A DNA stretch of 64,000 nucleotides from Streptomyces sp. TLI_105 (GCF_900105415.1 NZ_FNSM01000001.1:2890501-2954500), one strand, 5' to 3'; counted from the first letter of the stretch, positions 25,869-34,404 are shown. Numbers and translations are program-made. Notes: a model not told the origin generated them from the letters alone.

Positions 25869-26169
25869 GGTGGGGTGCCTTGCGGGAGAGGTGGAACGGT
25901 GGGGTGTGTCCCTGCGGAGCGGAATGTGAGATTCCGACGACAGGGCAGGAGGAGCGCCACCGGGGCACGGCACGGAGCCGTACGGGCGGCGTGAGACGGG
26001 GTGCGGGTGGGCACGCACCGCTCGGGAGGCGGCGGGCACGGTGGCCGGCCGCCGTCACGGAGGAGCGGCGGAAGAGGGGCCCGGACGGGATCGGGGGCGT
26101 CCACCGGTCGGACCGGGCTCGCGGTGCCCGGCACCGCGCCCTGATCCGGCCCGACCGGCGGGACGCCTC
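25869..26169 (-). other. 301-bp gap between PHP and MarC genes
   Basis: No gene seen. It contains a 17-bp dyad GCGGTGCC-C-GGCACCGC at 26121-26137 nested within a wider CCGGTCGG/CCGACCGG pairing, plausibly terminating the PHP transcript. The MarC promoter must lie in the remainder. Confidence 0.5.
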
Positions 26170-27030
26170 CTAGAGCGCTCCGCCCGCGCCCGGGACCGGG
26201 AAGGCACCCGCGGCGCGGCGGGTGATCTCGCCGTAGATCTCGGGGTCGGTGGTGTACTCGCCGAGGCGGCAGGTCTTGCGGCTGCCGTGGTAGTCGCTGG
26301 AGCCCGTGGTCAGCAGACCGAGCTCCTTCGCGAGTCCGCGCAGCCGCGCCCGCGTCGCCTCGTCGTGGTCCATGTGGTCGACCTCGATGCCGTCGAGACC
26401 GGCCTCGGCGAGCCGGGCTATCGAGGCCTCCGACAGCACCTGGCCGCGCTTGACGGCGAGCGGGTGCGCGAAGACGGTGACGCCGCCGGCCGCCTTGACG
26501 AGGCGGATCGCGTCGACCGGGTCCAGCTCGTGCTTCTCGACGTACGCCCGGCCGCCGTCGGCGAGCCACTCGGGCGTGAACGCGCCGGACACGTCCGGTA
26601 CGACCCCGAGCTCGACGAGCGCCTCCGCGACGTGCGGGCGGCCCACGGAGCCGTCGCCGGCGATCCGGGCGACCTGCTCCCAGGCGACGGGGACGCCGAG
26701 CTCCTGGAGCTTGGCGACCATGCCGCGGGCGCGCGGCACCCGGTCGTCGCGGACGAGTTCGCGCTCGGCGAGGAGCGCCGGCTCCTCCGGGTCGAAGAGG
26801 TACGCGAGCATGTGCAGCCCGATGCCGTCCATCCGGCAGGACAGCTCGGCTCCGGTGACGAGGGTCAGCCCCTCGGGCAGGGCCGCGATCGCCTCGGCGT
26901 GGCCCCGGGTGGTGTCGTGGTCCGTGAGCGCGACGACGTCGAGACCGGCCGCGGCGGCGTTCCGGACGAGCTCGGCCGGGGAGTCCGTGCCGTCGGAGGC
27001 CGTGGAGTGGGTGTGCAGATCGATGCGCAC
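26170..27030 (-). CDS. PHP-domain phosphoesterase (RNase AM/YciV-like)
   Basis: 286 residues, GTG start with GGAG upstream. Begins MRIDLHTHSTASDG: the HxH pair of a PHP trinuclear metal site at residues 6-8. Further metal ligands lie in LTDHDTTRG, GAELSC, FAHP and GSDYHG. This combination fits the 3',5'-nucleoside bisphosphate phosphatase/RNase AM group (E. coli YciV) rather than DNA polymerase PHP domains or histidinol phosphatase. Probably cleaves small nucleotide or RNA substrates in the cytoplasm. Confidence 0.88.
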   Translation of the reverse strand: MRIDLHTHSTASDGTDSPAELVRNAAAAGLDVVALTDHDTTRGHAEAIAALPEGLTLVTGAELSCRMDGIGLHMLAYLFDPEEPALLAERELVRDDRVPRARGMVAKLQELGVPVAWEQVARIAGDGSVGRPHVAEALVELGVVPDVSGAFTPEWLADGGRAYVEKHELDPVDAIRLVKAAGGVTVFAHPLAVKRGQVLSEASIARLAEAGLDGIEVDHMDHDEATRARLRGLAKELGLLTTGSSDYHGSRKTCRLGEYTTDPEIYGEITRRAAGAFPVPGAGGAL

Positions 27031-27183
27031 GACGCGGTACTCCAGGGGCTCGGCACGGACGAGGGACGCTCCAGCATAACGGGCGAATCGAACACGTCCG
27101 TACGGAACGTCACCGGACGCACGGTCCGAAAGACAGGCCCCGGGGCCACTCTCCCCGATCCGGCCCGACCCGAAAGACGGGCC

Positions 27184-27822
27184 CTACCCGAGCAGCCTCG
27201 GGGTGAGCGCGCCGCAGGGCAGCAGGTCGACCTCGGCCCCCGCGTCGCGCAGGTCCGTGAGGACCAGCTCGTCGTACATCAGGAGGCCCGACTGCTCGGG
27301 CCAGACGATCGCCCACAGCCACAGGCCGCGCGCCTCGCCCGCGAAGACCGCGCGGTCCTGCGGGGCGCCGGTGACGTGCCAGAGCGGGGTGGGGCGGCCG
27401 GCGGCGAGCACCTTCGCCTGGGGCGGCTTGTCGATGGCCATGCCGGAGCCGGGATCGAGGCCGTCGATGCCGGCGTACCGCGCGCCGAGTCCGACGCCGA
27501 GCTCCTCGGCGACCAGGAGCAGCTCGCCGATCCCGCCGAGCGGGCCGGGCCCGGAGCAGGCGACGGCCGTCGCGCGTCCGCCGCTGCGGTCGTCCCCGGC
27601 GTACGCGACTCCGGTGAAGAGCCAGCCGACGGGCAGGGGCCACGGCATCCACACCGGGACGTGGGATCTGTGCACCACGACCCCGAGGCCCTCGACACTG
27701 GGTGGGATCACGGGCTGGAGCGGGTGCACCGAGCCGTGCACGTCACACTGCCAGGAGTCGGCGAAGAGACCGGGCGCCCTGACCCTGCCACCGCACTTCG
27801 GACAACTGGGTTCGCCCCTCAT
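27184..27822 (-). CDS. DUF6758 family protein with N-terminal zinc-ribbon-like Cys
   Basis: 212 residues from the ATG at 27822 (a TTG three codons upstream is an alternative). The N-terminus CPKCGGRV, with a later CDVH, is a zinc-ribbon-like CxxC...CxxH group. The rest alternates hydrophobic strands, including VPVWMPWPLPVGWLFTGVAY. It matches my memory of the actinobacterial DUF6758 family; function unknown. Between the PHP gene and a 466-bp gap. Confidence 0.82.
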   Translation of the reverse strand: MRGEPSCPKCGGRVRAPGLFADSWQCDVHGSVHPLQPVIPPSVEGLGVVVHRSHVPVWMPWPLPVGWLFTGVAYAGDDRSGGRATAVACSGPGPLGGIGELLLVAEELGVGLGARYAGIDGLDPGSGMAIDKPPQAKVLAAGRPTPLWHVTGAPQDRAVFAGEARGLWLWAIVWPEQSGLLMYDELVLTDLRDAGAEVDLLPCGALTPRLLG

Positions 27823-28288
27823 AGGGCTCAACGGTCCTAGCTCTTCCGCCCCGCGTCAAGGACGACCACGAACGATCACCCGTCCGGCCCGGAGCGTTCA
27901 CCCGGGGTGGGCACACGTCTCTCTACGGGCGGAATTCGACCGTCCGGGCCCGCAGTCGGCCTGACGTCCTCCCCGTCCGCTGGGGCACGGTCAGCATTCC
28001 CAAGATCGGGCGCGTGAAATTCCGGTGGCCCGGGGACCTTCCCGTCGGCCGGAGCGCCCATGGCGACAACCGCATCACCGGGGCGCGCCTGGTGAAGGTT
28101 CCCGCCGCCGGCACGTCTCGACGCCGCTCGGGCCGCGGGCACACCACAGCGGGCAGTCGCCAGGCGCGCTCGTCGCGTCGAACCCGCCGCTGCGAAGCAG
28201 GCGGGAGCCTCCCGGCCTCGGCCAGGAGAGCACCCCGGAACTACGCCTTCTTCACACATCGCGCATTCCCAACGAACCCGGCAGGGCC
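27823..28288. other. 466-bp region without a recognisable gene
   Basis: Both strands have open frames (for example 27876-28388 minus), but their translations are Arg/Gly/Pro-rich with no motif, no good ribosome site and no codon bias. It may hold promoters or a decayed gene; I see nothing firm. Confidence 0.5.
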
Positions 28289-28873
28289 TCAGTCCAGGTT
28301 CACGGACCTGCGCAGCGGATCGCGCAGGTCCGTCCCCCGGGTGAGCCAGCGCTCCTCCAGGGCCTGCGCGCCGTGCACCCGCTTCCACGCCGCCTCGTTC
28401 GAGGTCATCGGGAGGAGGGGCAGGAAGCGCACCGGGTCCATCGGCTCGTCCAGCTCCAGGTCCTCCACCAGGCCGCCCGACTCGGCGACGAGCACCGAGC
28501 TGAAGGGCGCGCCGGGCCAGAGCGGGTCGCCGACGTCGAGCGAGGCGCCGGGGGCCACGATCACGCCCTCGACCTGCGGGGTGGCGGCGAGGACCGCGAG
28601 CGGGCGCAGCACCTTGTCGGTGTCGGCGAGCCCGCCTCGCACCGTGAGGACCAGCTCCGCGCGCGGGCCCTTCACCGGGTCGGCGAGCGCGGAGGTCGGA
28701 TCGGCCATCGGCTGCGCGGACATCCCGAGGGTCGCGTACCGCACGAGGTCGCCGTCGACGAAGCGCAGCACCTCGATCCGGTCCGCGCCGAGGAAGGTCA
28801 CCGCGGCCCGCGCGTCCGGTTCGCCGAGGGCGGTCCGCAGCCGGGCCTCGACCAGTGCAAGAACTTCTCCCAT
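28289..28873 (-). CDS. Suppressor-of-fused (SUFU) domain protein
   Basis: 194 residues from the ATG at 28873. Pattern: RFVDGDLVRYATLGMSAQPM, then ARAELVLTVRGG-type strands and PWSSVLVAE-like block (PFSSVLVAESGGLVEDLELD), as in bacterial SUFU-fold proteins, often immunity or stress proteins of unknown role. No Shine-Dalgarno; TATGCT lies six bases before the ATG, so the mRNA may be leaderless. Divergent from corA. Confidence 0.75.
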   Translation of the reverse strand: MGEVLALVEARLRTALGEPDARAAVTFLGADRIEVLRFVDGDLVRYATLGMSAQPMADPTSALADPVKGPRAELVLTVRGGLADTDKVLRPLAVLAATPQVEGVIVAPGASLDVGDPLWPGAPFSSVLVAESGGLVEDLELDEPMDPVRFLPLLPMTSNEAAWKRVHGAQALEERWLTRGTDLRDPLRRSVNLD

Positions 28874-28949
28874 GTGGGGAGCATAGATCGCGTATGGAAC
28901 GGGCAAAGTAAGGGATTGACCCTCTGTCGGCTGATAGTGTTGGCCACTG

Positions 28950-28964
28950 GTCGGGATTCCCGAC
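28950..28964. promoter_or_regulatory. GTCGGGA-T-TCCCGAC dyad upstream of corA
   Basis: A perfect 7-bp inverted repeat with a single-base centre, between the divergent SUFU-like and corA genes. Operator-like; regulator unknown. Confidence 0.4.
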
Positions 28965-29018
28965 TGCTCGTCACACGTCATCCCCGACAGGGGACCGGCC
29001 GGAGGAGGTGGGACTGCG

Positions 29019-29096
29019 ATGGACCGAAGTCGGTCGGGCAGTACCAGCCGCTCTTCCGCCGCTCCGCATCCCCGCCCGGTGCGCTCCCTCCGGTGA
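29019..29096 (+). CDS. Candidate 25-residue upstream ORF in the corA leader
   Basis: ATG eight bases after GGAGGAGGTG, the strongest ribosome-site match in the area, encoding a short Arg/Ser/Pro-rich peptide (MDRSRSGSTSRSSAAPHP...) that ends at 29096, about 200 bases before corA. Too short and biased for a normal protein, but suited to a regulatory leader, as with corL and mgtL in enterobacteria. The reading is speculative. Confidence 0.35.
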   Translation: MDRSRSGSTSRSSAAPHPRPVRSLR

Positions 29097-29293
29097 CGTC
29101 CGGGTCCGGCACGGACCCGCCCCTCCGGCATCTCGCTCGACGGAAGAGCATCTTTCGCCTTCCCCTGTCTGTAGCGACCGCCGTCTCCGCGCCCCTCCGG
29201 TGCCGCCCGCTTTGTGGACGACGTACCTCACCGTCCCCATTCCGGGCTGTGCCACGCTCCGCGCCGACGGCCGATCCGTGAAGGAGCACGCCC

Positions 29294-30421
29294 GTGTCGA
29301 TGATCCGTGACCTCACCGCCGCCGTCCGCCCGAGCCTGCGGCACAGCCTGCGCAAGACCCCCACCACGTACACCTCGTACGACCCCACCCGTGACCACTC
29401 GGCCTCCAGCGCCGTGGTCGACTGCGCCGTCTACCGCGACGGGCGCCGGATCGACGACCGCGCGTGCCTCACCCCGCGCGGCGCGATGCGCCAGGTGCGG
29501 GAGAGCGGCGGCTTCGCGTGGATCGGGCTCCACGAGCCGACCGAGGCCGAATTCGCCGGTATCGCGGCCGAGTTCGGGCTGCACCCGCTCGCCGTCGAGG
29601 ACGCCGTCCACGCCCACCAGCGGCCCAAGCTGGAGCGGTACGACGACACCCTCTTCACCGTCTTCAAGACCATCCACTACGTCGAGCACGCCGAACTCAC
29701 CGCGACCAGCGAGGTCGTGGAGACCGGCGAGGTGATGGTCTTCACCGGCCCCGACTTCGTCATCACCGTCCGGCACGGCGGCCAGGGCTCGCTGCGCAAC
29801 CTCCGCCACCGCCTCCAGGGCGAGCCGGAGCTCCTCGCCAAGGGCCCCTCGGCCGTCCTGCACTCCATCGCCGACCACGTCGTCGACGGCTACATCGCGG
29901 TCGCCGACGCCGTCGAGCTGGACATCGACCAGCTGGAGATCGACGTCTTCTCGCCGGCCGCGAAGGGCTCCACGCGCGGCACCGACACCGGCCGGATCTA
30001 CCAGCTCAAGCGCGAGGTGCTGGAGTTCAAGCGGGCCGTCACGCCGCTGCTCCGCCCGATGCAGCTGCTCTCCGAGCGGCCGATGCGGCTGGTCGACCCC
30101 GACATCCAGAAGTACTTCCGGGACGTCGCCGACCACCTCGCCCGCGTCCAGGAGCAGGTCGTCGGCTTCGACGAGCTCCTCAACTCGATCCTCCAGGCCA
30201 ACCTGGCGCAGGCGACCGTCGCGCAGAACGAGGACATGCGCAAGATCACCTCGTGGGCGGCCATCGTCGCCGTCCCCACGGCGGTCTGCGGCGTGTACGG
30301 CATGAACTTCGACCACATGCCGGAGCTGCACTGGAAGTACGGCTACCCGATGGTGCTCACCGGCATCATCGCCATCTGCTTCACCATCCACCGCACGCTC
30401 AAGCGCAACGGCTGGCTGTAG
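29294..30421 (+). CDS. corA: CorA-family magnesium/cobalt transporter
   Basis: 375 residues. GTG start with AAGGAG eight bases upstream. Long cytoplasmic domain with the CorA funnel pattern (AWIGLHEPTEAEF, HPLAVEDAVHAHQRPKLERYDD, VFTGPDFVITVRHG), then two C-terminal membrane helices with the diagnostic pore motif YGMNF followed by HMPEL. Ends with basic residues KRNGWL, as in CorA. Forms a pentameric Mg2+ channel. A 420-bp upstream region includes an operator-like dyad and a candidate leader ORF. Confidence 0.95.
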   Translation: MSMIRDLTAAVRPSLRHSLRKTPTTYTSYDPTRDHSASSAVVDCAVYRDGRRIDDRACLTPRGAMRQVRESGGFAWIGLHEPTEAEFAGIAAEFGLHPLAVEDAVHAHQRPKLERYDDTLFTVFKTIHYVEHAELTATSEVVETGEVMVFTGPDFVITVRHGGQGSLRNLRHRLQGEPELLAKGPSAVLHSIADHVVDGYIAVADAVELDIDQLEIDVFSPAAKGSTRGTDTGRIYQLKREVLEFKRAVTPLLRPMQLLSERPMRLVDPDIQKYFRDVADHLARVQEQVVGFDELLNSILQANLAQATVAQNEDMRKITSWAAIVAVPTAVCGVYGMNFDHMPELHWKYGYPMVLTGIIAICFTIHRTLKRNGWL

Positions 30422-30446
30422 CAACGGGGCCGCTAGGCTTCGGGCC

Positions 30447-30953
30447 ATGACAGAAGAGCTGCTCGGGTCCGCCCTCGTCGAGGAGGCCACCAAGAAGTCC
30501 GGCCTGGTGTGGGTGCGCGGCACGGGGCCCGCCCGCGCGCTCTGGCACGTCTGGCACGACGGCGCCGCGCACGTCGTCGGCGACGGCCCCGGCGAGCAGC
30601 CGCTGCCGGGGCTGGTGGACGGCGGCACGGCCGAGGTGACCGTCCGCAGCAAGGACAAGGGCGGCCGGCTCGTCGCCTGGACCGCCGCCGTCCGCGAGAT
30701 CGCCCCCGGCACGGAGGAGTGGGACGCGGCGGTCGCCGAACTGAAGGGGAAGCGGCTCAACGCCCCCGACGGCGAGGCCATGCCCGAGCGCTGGGCGCGC
30801 GAGTGCCGCCTGGTGCGGCTCGACCCGCGGTCCTCGACCACGGAGCTGCCGGACGGCTCCCTGGCCGCCGTGCCGCTCCCGACGGCGGCGAACACCCGCC
30901 GCCCGGTTCCGGCGGGACTGCCGAAGCTGCTGTTCCGGAAGAAGAAGCGCTAG
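30447..30953 (+). CDS. Conserved hypothetical protein, possible split-barrel fold
   Basis: 168 residues. The beginning (SGLVWVRGTG, RALWHVWHDGAAHVVGDG) looks like the first strands of a pyridoxamine-phosphate-oxidase-like split barrel. The C-terminus is basic (LLFRKKKR). TAGGCT lies seven bases before the ATG (30434-30439), so it may be leaderless, which would make it a separate transcript although only 25 bp follow corA. Its stop codon lies inside the first copy of a 27-bp direct repeat (30950-30976). Confidence 0.75.
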   Translation: MTEELLGSALVEEATKKSGLVWVRGTGPARALWHVWHDGAAHVVGDGPGEQPLPGLVDGGTAEVTVRSKDKGGRLVAWTAAVREIAPGTEEWDAAVAELKGKRLNAPDGEAMPERWARECRLVRLDPRSSTTELPDGSLAAVPLPTAANTRRPVPAGLPKLLFRKKKR

Positions 30954-30976
30954 GTCCGGGGCAGCCGCTCGCCGTA
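30950..30976 (-). pseudogene. Nine-codon relic of a lipoprotein C-terminus (repeat copy 1)
   Basis: Read on the minus strand it gives YGERLPRT-stop, nearly the same as the lipoprotein end YGKQLPRT-stop at 31486-31512; the two 27-bp stretches differ at two bases. It is outside any intact gene on that strand and looks like a duplication remnant. Confidence 0.6.
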
Positions 30977-30995
30977 CAAGAGCAGCGGACAGGTG

Positions 30996-31292
30996 CTAGG
31001 CGACAGGAGCCGACTTCGGCCTCAGGCCCGACGGGCGGTCGGCGAACGCCTTCTCCGCGTCGACCTCGTAGCACACGTTGACGCTCGAGTCACCGAGAGT
31101 GGCATCGGCGAAGCCCTGGACGTCCGCTACGGATTCCGTCTCCCAGAGGCACGTCACGACGGATCCGTCGACGTGCGGGTAGAACTGCAGCACCCGGGTG
31201 CCGTCGGGCGCTCCGGTGCCGTCGATGAGGGCCTGGCCCCGGGGAAACGCCGTCTCCGGGTTCAAGATCTTGTGCTGGACCACGACGTACAT
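30996..31292 (-). CDS. 98-residue protein flanked by 27-bp direct repeats
   Basis: ATG with GAGGAGG five bases upstream. Begins MYVVVQHKILNPETAF; contains VTCLWETESVADVQGF and ends RPSGLRPKSAPVA. A ferredoxin-like alpha-beta fold (Dabb- or DUF4242-like small domain) is plausible, but no family is assigned. Third-position GC is lower than in its neighbours. It lies between two copies of a 27-bp direct repeat made of the end of the lipoprotein gene, which suggests acquisition by insertion. Confidence 0.75.
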   Translation of the reverse strand: MYVVVQHKILNPETAFPRGQALIDGTGAPDGTRVLQFYPHVDGSVVTCLWETESVADVQGFADATLGDSSVNVCYEVDAEKAFADRPSGLRPKSAPVA

Positions 31293-31485
31293 GGGTTCCT
31301 CCTCGTGCGGTGCCGTGTCGTTCGACGGTTCGACGCGGGCGTTCGGAGGCGGTGCCGCGTCGGACGTGGTCACCCCTTCCATTGTGGGCCGGACGGTCAC
31401 GCCCGGCCGAGTCCGCGGGGGGGGCAGACCACCAGGCCCGCCGGCAGGGGGACCGCGAGGCCGCTGTCCGCCGTACGGGGCACTC

Positions 31486-32244
31486 CTAGGTCCGGGGCAG
31501 CTGCTTGCCGTAGTCGAGGGTCTCCTCCTTCGACGGGGCGGTGAGCGGGAAGTCCTTGTTCCACTCGGAGAGCACCACGACGCCCCCTCCCCCGCCCCGC
31601 GCGAACTGCACGGGGTACGGCTCGCCGTCCAGGGACACGTCGAGCGTGCCGCCCTCGCCGTCGGCCCCGCCCTTGACCTTGACCGTGCGGACCCCGCCGA
31701 TCTGGTCCCGGTCGCCCTTGACCTTCTCGCCGTGCAGGCCGATCAGCCCGTCGAGCAGCTGCCCCATGTCGGTGAAGCCGCGCAGCTGCTTGTACGAGGG
31801 GTCGCCCTGCGGGACCTTCACGTACTTGTCGTCGAGCGTGTCGGCGGCCTCGGAGTCCGCCTCGGACGGCGTGTCGCCCCCCTTGCCGTCGTGGGCCCAG
31901 AACCCGGCGTCGGCCTTCAGATAGAGCGCCTCGCCGACCCGCAGCAGCTCGAAGGTGCTGTTCTTCGTCGTCACCGAGCCGGCGGCGCCGTCCTGCTTGA
32001 GCCGCATGTTCAGCTTGAAGGTGCCGCCCTTGCTGACCAGGGTGCCGGACAGCCGTACCGCCTTCGCCGCGTCCGCCGCGGTCTGCGCCTTGCTCTCGAT
32101 CTCGGGTGCGGAGAGTCTCCCCACCCCGTTCGTCCCCTCGTCCGGGTCGGCGGCGCAGGCCGTGAGCCCCACCGTCAGTCCGGCGCAGAGCGCCAGGGGC
32201 GTGACGGCCCTGCGGATACGCGATGACGGGGTGCGAACGGCCAT
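31486..32244 (-). CDS. Lipoprotein, LppX/LprG (LolA-like)-type fold
   Basis: 252 residues. Signal peptide with lipobox LTACA (Cys about 31). Mature part resembles Streptomyces lipoproteins of the LppX_LprAFG type: KAVRLSGTLVSKGGTFKLNMRL, then TTKNSTFELLRVGEALYLKADAGFW and a central KYVKVPQGDPSY, pointing to the half-barrel that carries lipids or ligands across the wall. The ATG follows GAGAGG at eight bases. It ends with QLPRT, the sequence duplicated at 30950-30976. Divergent from the MgtE-like gene. Confidence 0.8.
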   Translation of the reverse strand: MAVRTPSSRIRRAVTPLALCAGLTVGLTACAADPDEGTNGVGRLSAPEIESKAQTAADAAKAVRLSGTLVSKGGTFKLNMRLKQDGAAGSVTTKNSTFELLRVGEALYLKADAGFWAHDGKGGDTPSEADSEAADTLDDKYVKVPQGDPSYKQLRGFTDMGQLLDGLIGLHGEKVKGDRDQIGGVRTVKVKGGADGEGGTLDVSLDGEPYPVQFARGGGGGVVVLSEWNKDFPLTAPSKEETLDYGKQLPRT

Positions 32245-32461
32245 CTGCGCTGCCTCTCGTGTCGTGGGGGGGGACGGGCGCGGCCCGTACGGGGTGCCGC
32301 GGACGGCCCGTGTTCCCGGCCGGGCGGAAGGGCCGGGTCCGGTGTCGGGGCCGATGGGGGGAACGGCAGACCGCAGCGTACCCGGGACGGGTGAGGGGCC
32401 CCGCAGGCAGCCGTACGGAGTCGCTGCCGGGGCGGGGCGGAACGTCACGGGCTAGCCTGAA

Positions 32462-32497
32462 CCCGGCAAAGCTCTGCAATCCCCGGCAAAGCTCTGC
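32462..32497. repeat. Two direct copies of a 16-bp sequence upstream of the MgtE-like gene
   Basis: CCCGGCAAAGCTCTGC at 32462-32477 and again at 32482-32497 (20-bp period). Each copy contains the near-palindrome GCAAAGCTCTGC. One helical repeat apart is two turns of DNA, so tandem regulator sites are possible. Confidence 0.55.
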
Positions 32498-32535
32498 GAC
32501 GGCTCGGATCGTGCGGCATCGAGGAGGCGCGTGGC

Positions 32536-33807
32536 ATGGCGGCAGGCGCCCCCCGGGTCTTCGTCTCCCATCTCGCCGGGGTCCCCGTCTTCGACCCGGT
32601 CGGCGACCAGGTCGGCCGGGTCAGCGATCTCGTCGCCATGCTCCGCGTCGGCCGCAGGCCGCCCCGGCTGCTCGGCATGGTCGTGGAGGTGCTGAGCCGC
32701 CGCCGGGTCTTCGTCCCCATGACCCGGGTCACCGGCGTCGCCTCCGGCCAGGTCATCACGACCGGCGTCGTCAACATGCGGCGCTTCGAGCAGCGCCCCA
32801 CCGAGCGGCTCGTCCTCGGCGAGCTCCTCGACCGGCGCGTGACGCTGGTGGAGACGGGCGAGGAGGTCACCGTCCTCGACGTCGCCATCCAGCAGCTGCC
32901 CGCCCGCCGCGACTGGGAGATCGACAAGGTCTTCGTCCGGCGCGGCAAGGGCGGGGCGCTGCGCCGCAAGGGGGAGACGCTGACCGTCGAGTGGTCGGCC
33001 GTCACCGGTTTCTCCCTGGAGGAGCACGGGCAGGGCGCCGAGAGCCTGCTCGCCACCTTCGAGAAGCTGCGCCCCGCCGACCTCGCCAACGCCCTGCACC
33101 ACCTCTCCCCCAAGCGGCGCGCCGAGGTCGCCGCAGCCCTCGACGACGACCGGCTCGCCGACGTCCTGGAGGAGCTGCCGGAGGACGACCAGATCGAGAT
33201 CCTCGGCAAGCTGAAGGAGGAGCGCGCCGCCGACGTCCTGGAGGCGATGGACCCCGACGACGCCGCCGACCTGCTGTCCGAGCTGCCCGAGGAGGACCAG
33301 GAGCGGCTGCTCACCCTGATGCGGCCGGACGACGCGGCCGACGTGCGCCGGCTGCTCGCGTACGAGGAGCGCACGGCGGGCGGTCTGATGACGACCGAGC
33401 CGATCGTGCTGCGCCCGGACGCGACCGTCGCGGACGCGCTGGCCCGGGTCCGTCAGCAGGACCTGTCCCCGGCGCTCGCGGCGCAGGTGTACGTGTGCCG
33501 GCCGCCGGACGAGACGCCGACCGGCAAGTACCTGGGCACGGTGCACTTCCAGCGGCTCCTGCGCGACCCGCCGTTCACGCTGGTCGGTTCGCTCGTGGAC
33601 AGCGATCTGCCGCCGCTCGGCCCGGCCACCCCGCTGCCGGCCGTGACCAGCTACCTCGCCGCGTACAACATGGTCGCCGCGCCCGTGGTCGACGAGAGCG
33701 GCTCGCTGCTCGGCGCGGTCACCGTCGACGACGTGCTCGACCACCTGCTGCCGGACGACTGGCGGGAGACCGAGTTCCACGAGGAGGGGGCCGGACATGG
33801 CGGCTGA
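32536..33807 (+). CDS. Soluble MgtE N-domain/CBS protein with N-terminal PRC-barrel
   Basis: 423 residues, ATG after GAGGAGG. Domains: PRC-barrel-like at about 1-80 (VFDPVGDQVGRVSDLVAM), MgtE N-domain about 160-280 with the superhelical repeats ADVLEELPEDDQIEIL and ADLLSELPEEDQERLL, CBS pair about 285-415 ending AVTVDDVLDHLLPDDW. The MgtE membrane pore domain is absent, so this is not itself a channel. The overlapping downstream DUF1003 gene encodes two membrane helices, so the pair may form a Mg2+-sensing complex. The same gene pair occurs in mycobacteria (Rv1232c/Rv1231c, from memory). Confidence 0.9.
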   Translation: MAAGAPRVFVSHLAGVPVFDPVGDQVGRVSDLVAMLRVGRRPPRLLGMVVEVLSRRRVFVPMTRVTGVASGQVITTGVVNMRRFEQRPTERLVLGELLDRRVTLVETGEEVTVLDVAIQQLPARRDWEIDKVFVRRGKGGALRRKGETLTVEWSAVTGFSLEEHGQGAESLLATFEKLRPADLANALHHLSPKRRAEVAAALDDDRLADVLEELPEDDQIEILGKLKEERAADVLEAMDPDDAADLLSELPEEDQERLLTLMRPDDAADVRRLLAYEERTAGGLMTTEPIVLRPDATVADALARVRQQDLSPALAAQVYVCRPPDETPTGKYLGTVHFQRLLRDPPFTLVGSLVDSDLPPLGPATPLPAVTSYLAAYNMVAAPVVDESGSLLGAVTVDDVLDHLLPDDWRETEFHEEGAGHGG

Positions 33808-34360
33808 GCGCACACAGGACCGGGAGCGCGAGCGGGAGCGGTCCGTGCCCCGCATCCGGCTCGACCTGCCGCGCGAGCGGCGGTCCCGGCTGCTGCCGGA
33901 GTACGACCCCGAGGCCTTCGGGCGCTTCTCGGAACGGATCGCCCGCTTCCTGGGCACGGGCAGGTTCCTGGTCTGGATGACCCTGACGGTCGTCGTCTGG
34001 ATCGGGTGGAACGTCTTCGCGCCGTCGTCGCTGAGGTTCGACGAGTACCCCTTCATCTTCCTGACGCTCGCGCTGTCCCTGCAGGCCTCGTACGCGGCGC
34101 CGCTGATCCTGCTCGCCCAGAACCGGCAGGACGACCGGGACCGGGTCAATCTCGAACAGGACCGGAAGCAGAACGAGCGGTCGATCGCGGACACCGAGTA
34201 CCTGACCCGGGAGATCGCGGCGCTGCGGATGGGCCTCGGCGAGGTCGCGACCCGCGACTGGATCCGCTCGGAGCTCCAGGACCTTCTCAAGGAGCTGGAG
34301 GAGCGTCGGGATCTATTCCCGTCCGACGAGGACCGCGGAAGTGACGTACCCGACCGTTGA
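33797..34360 (+). CDS. DUF1003 membrane protein
   Basis: 187 residues. ATG overlaps the MgtE-like stop by 11 bp, so translation is coupled. Two hydrophobic helices (about 58-78 and 88-108: VWMTLTVVVWIGWNVF, FIFLTLALSLQASYAAPLILLAQ) carry the DUF1003 signature LILLAQNRQ, followed by a charged, probably coiled C-terminus. Function unknown; pairs with the MgtE N-domain protein. Confidence 0.9.
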   Translation: MAAERTQDRERERERSVPRIRLDLPRERRSRLLPEYDPEAFGRFSERIARFLGTGRFLVWMTLTVVVWIGWNVFAPSSLRFDEYPFIFLTLALSLQASYAAPLILLAQNRQDDRDRVNLEQDRKQNERSIADTEYLTREIAALRMGLGEVATRDWIRSELQDLLKELEERRDLFPSDEDRGSDVPDR

Positions 34361-34404
34361 CAGCCCTTTCATCGGCCGGTGGTCGGCGCCGTACCATCGT
34401 CGGT

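Noticed and set aside
25914..25945. A GGAAT followed after 18 bases, tested as a further sigma-R promoter upstream of MarC.
   Set aside because: The -10 triplet is GGC, not GTT, and the strand points away from MarC.
27876..28388. 170-codon minus-strand ORF in the unexplained gap.
   Set aside because: No motif, no ribosome site, overlaps the end of the SUFU-like gene.
29008..29310. A 100-codon ORF overlapping the corA start.
   Set aside because: Its GTG lies too close to the ribosome site and the translation shows no folded pattern; the short ATG ORF is better placed.
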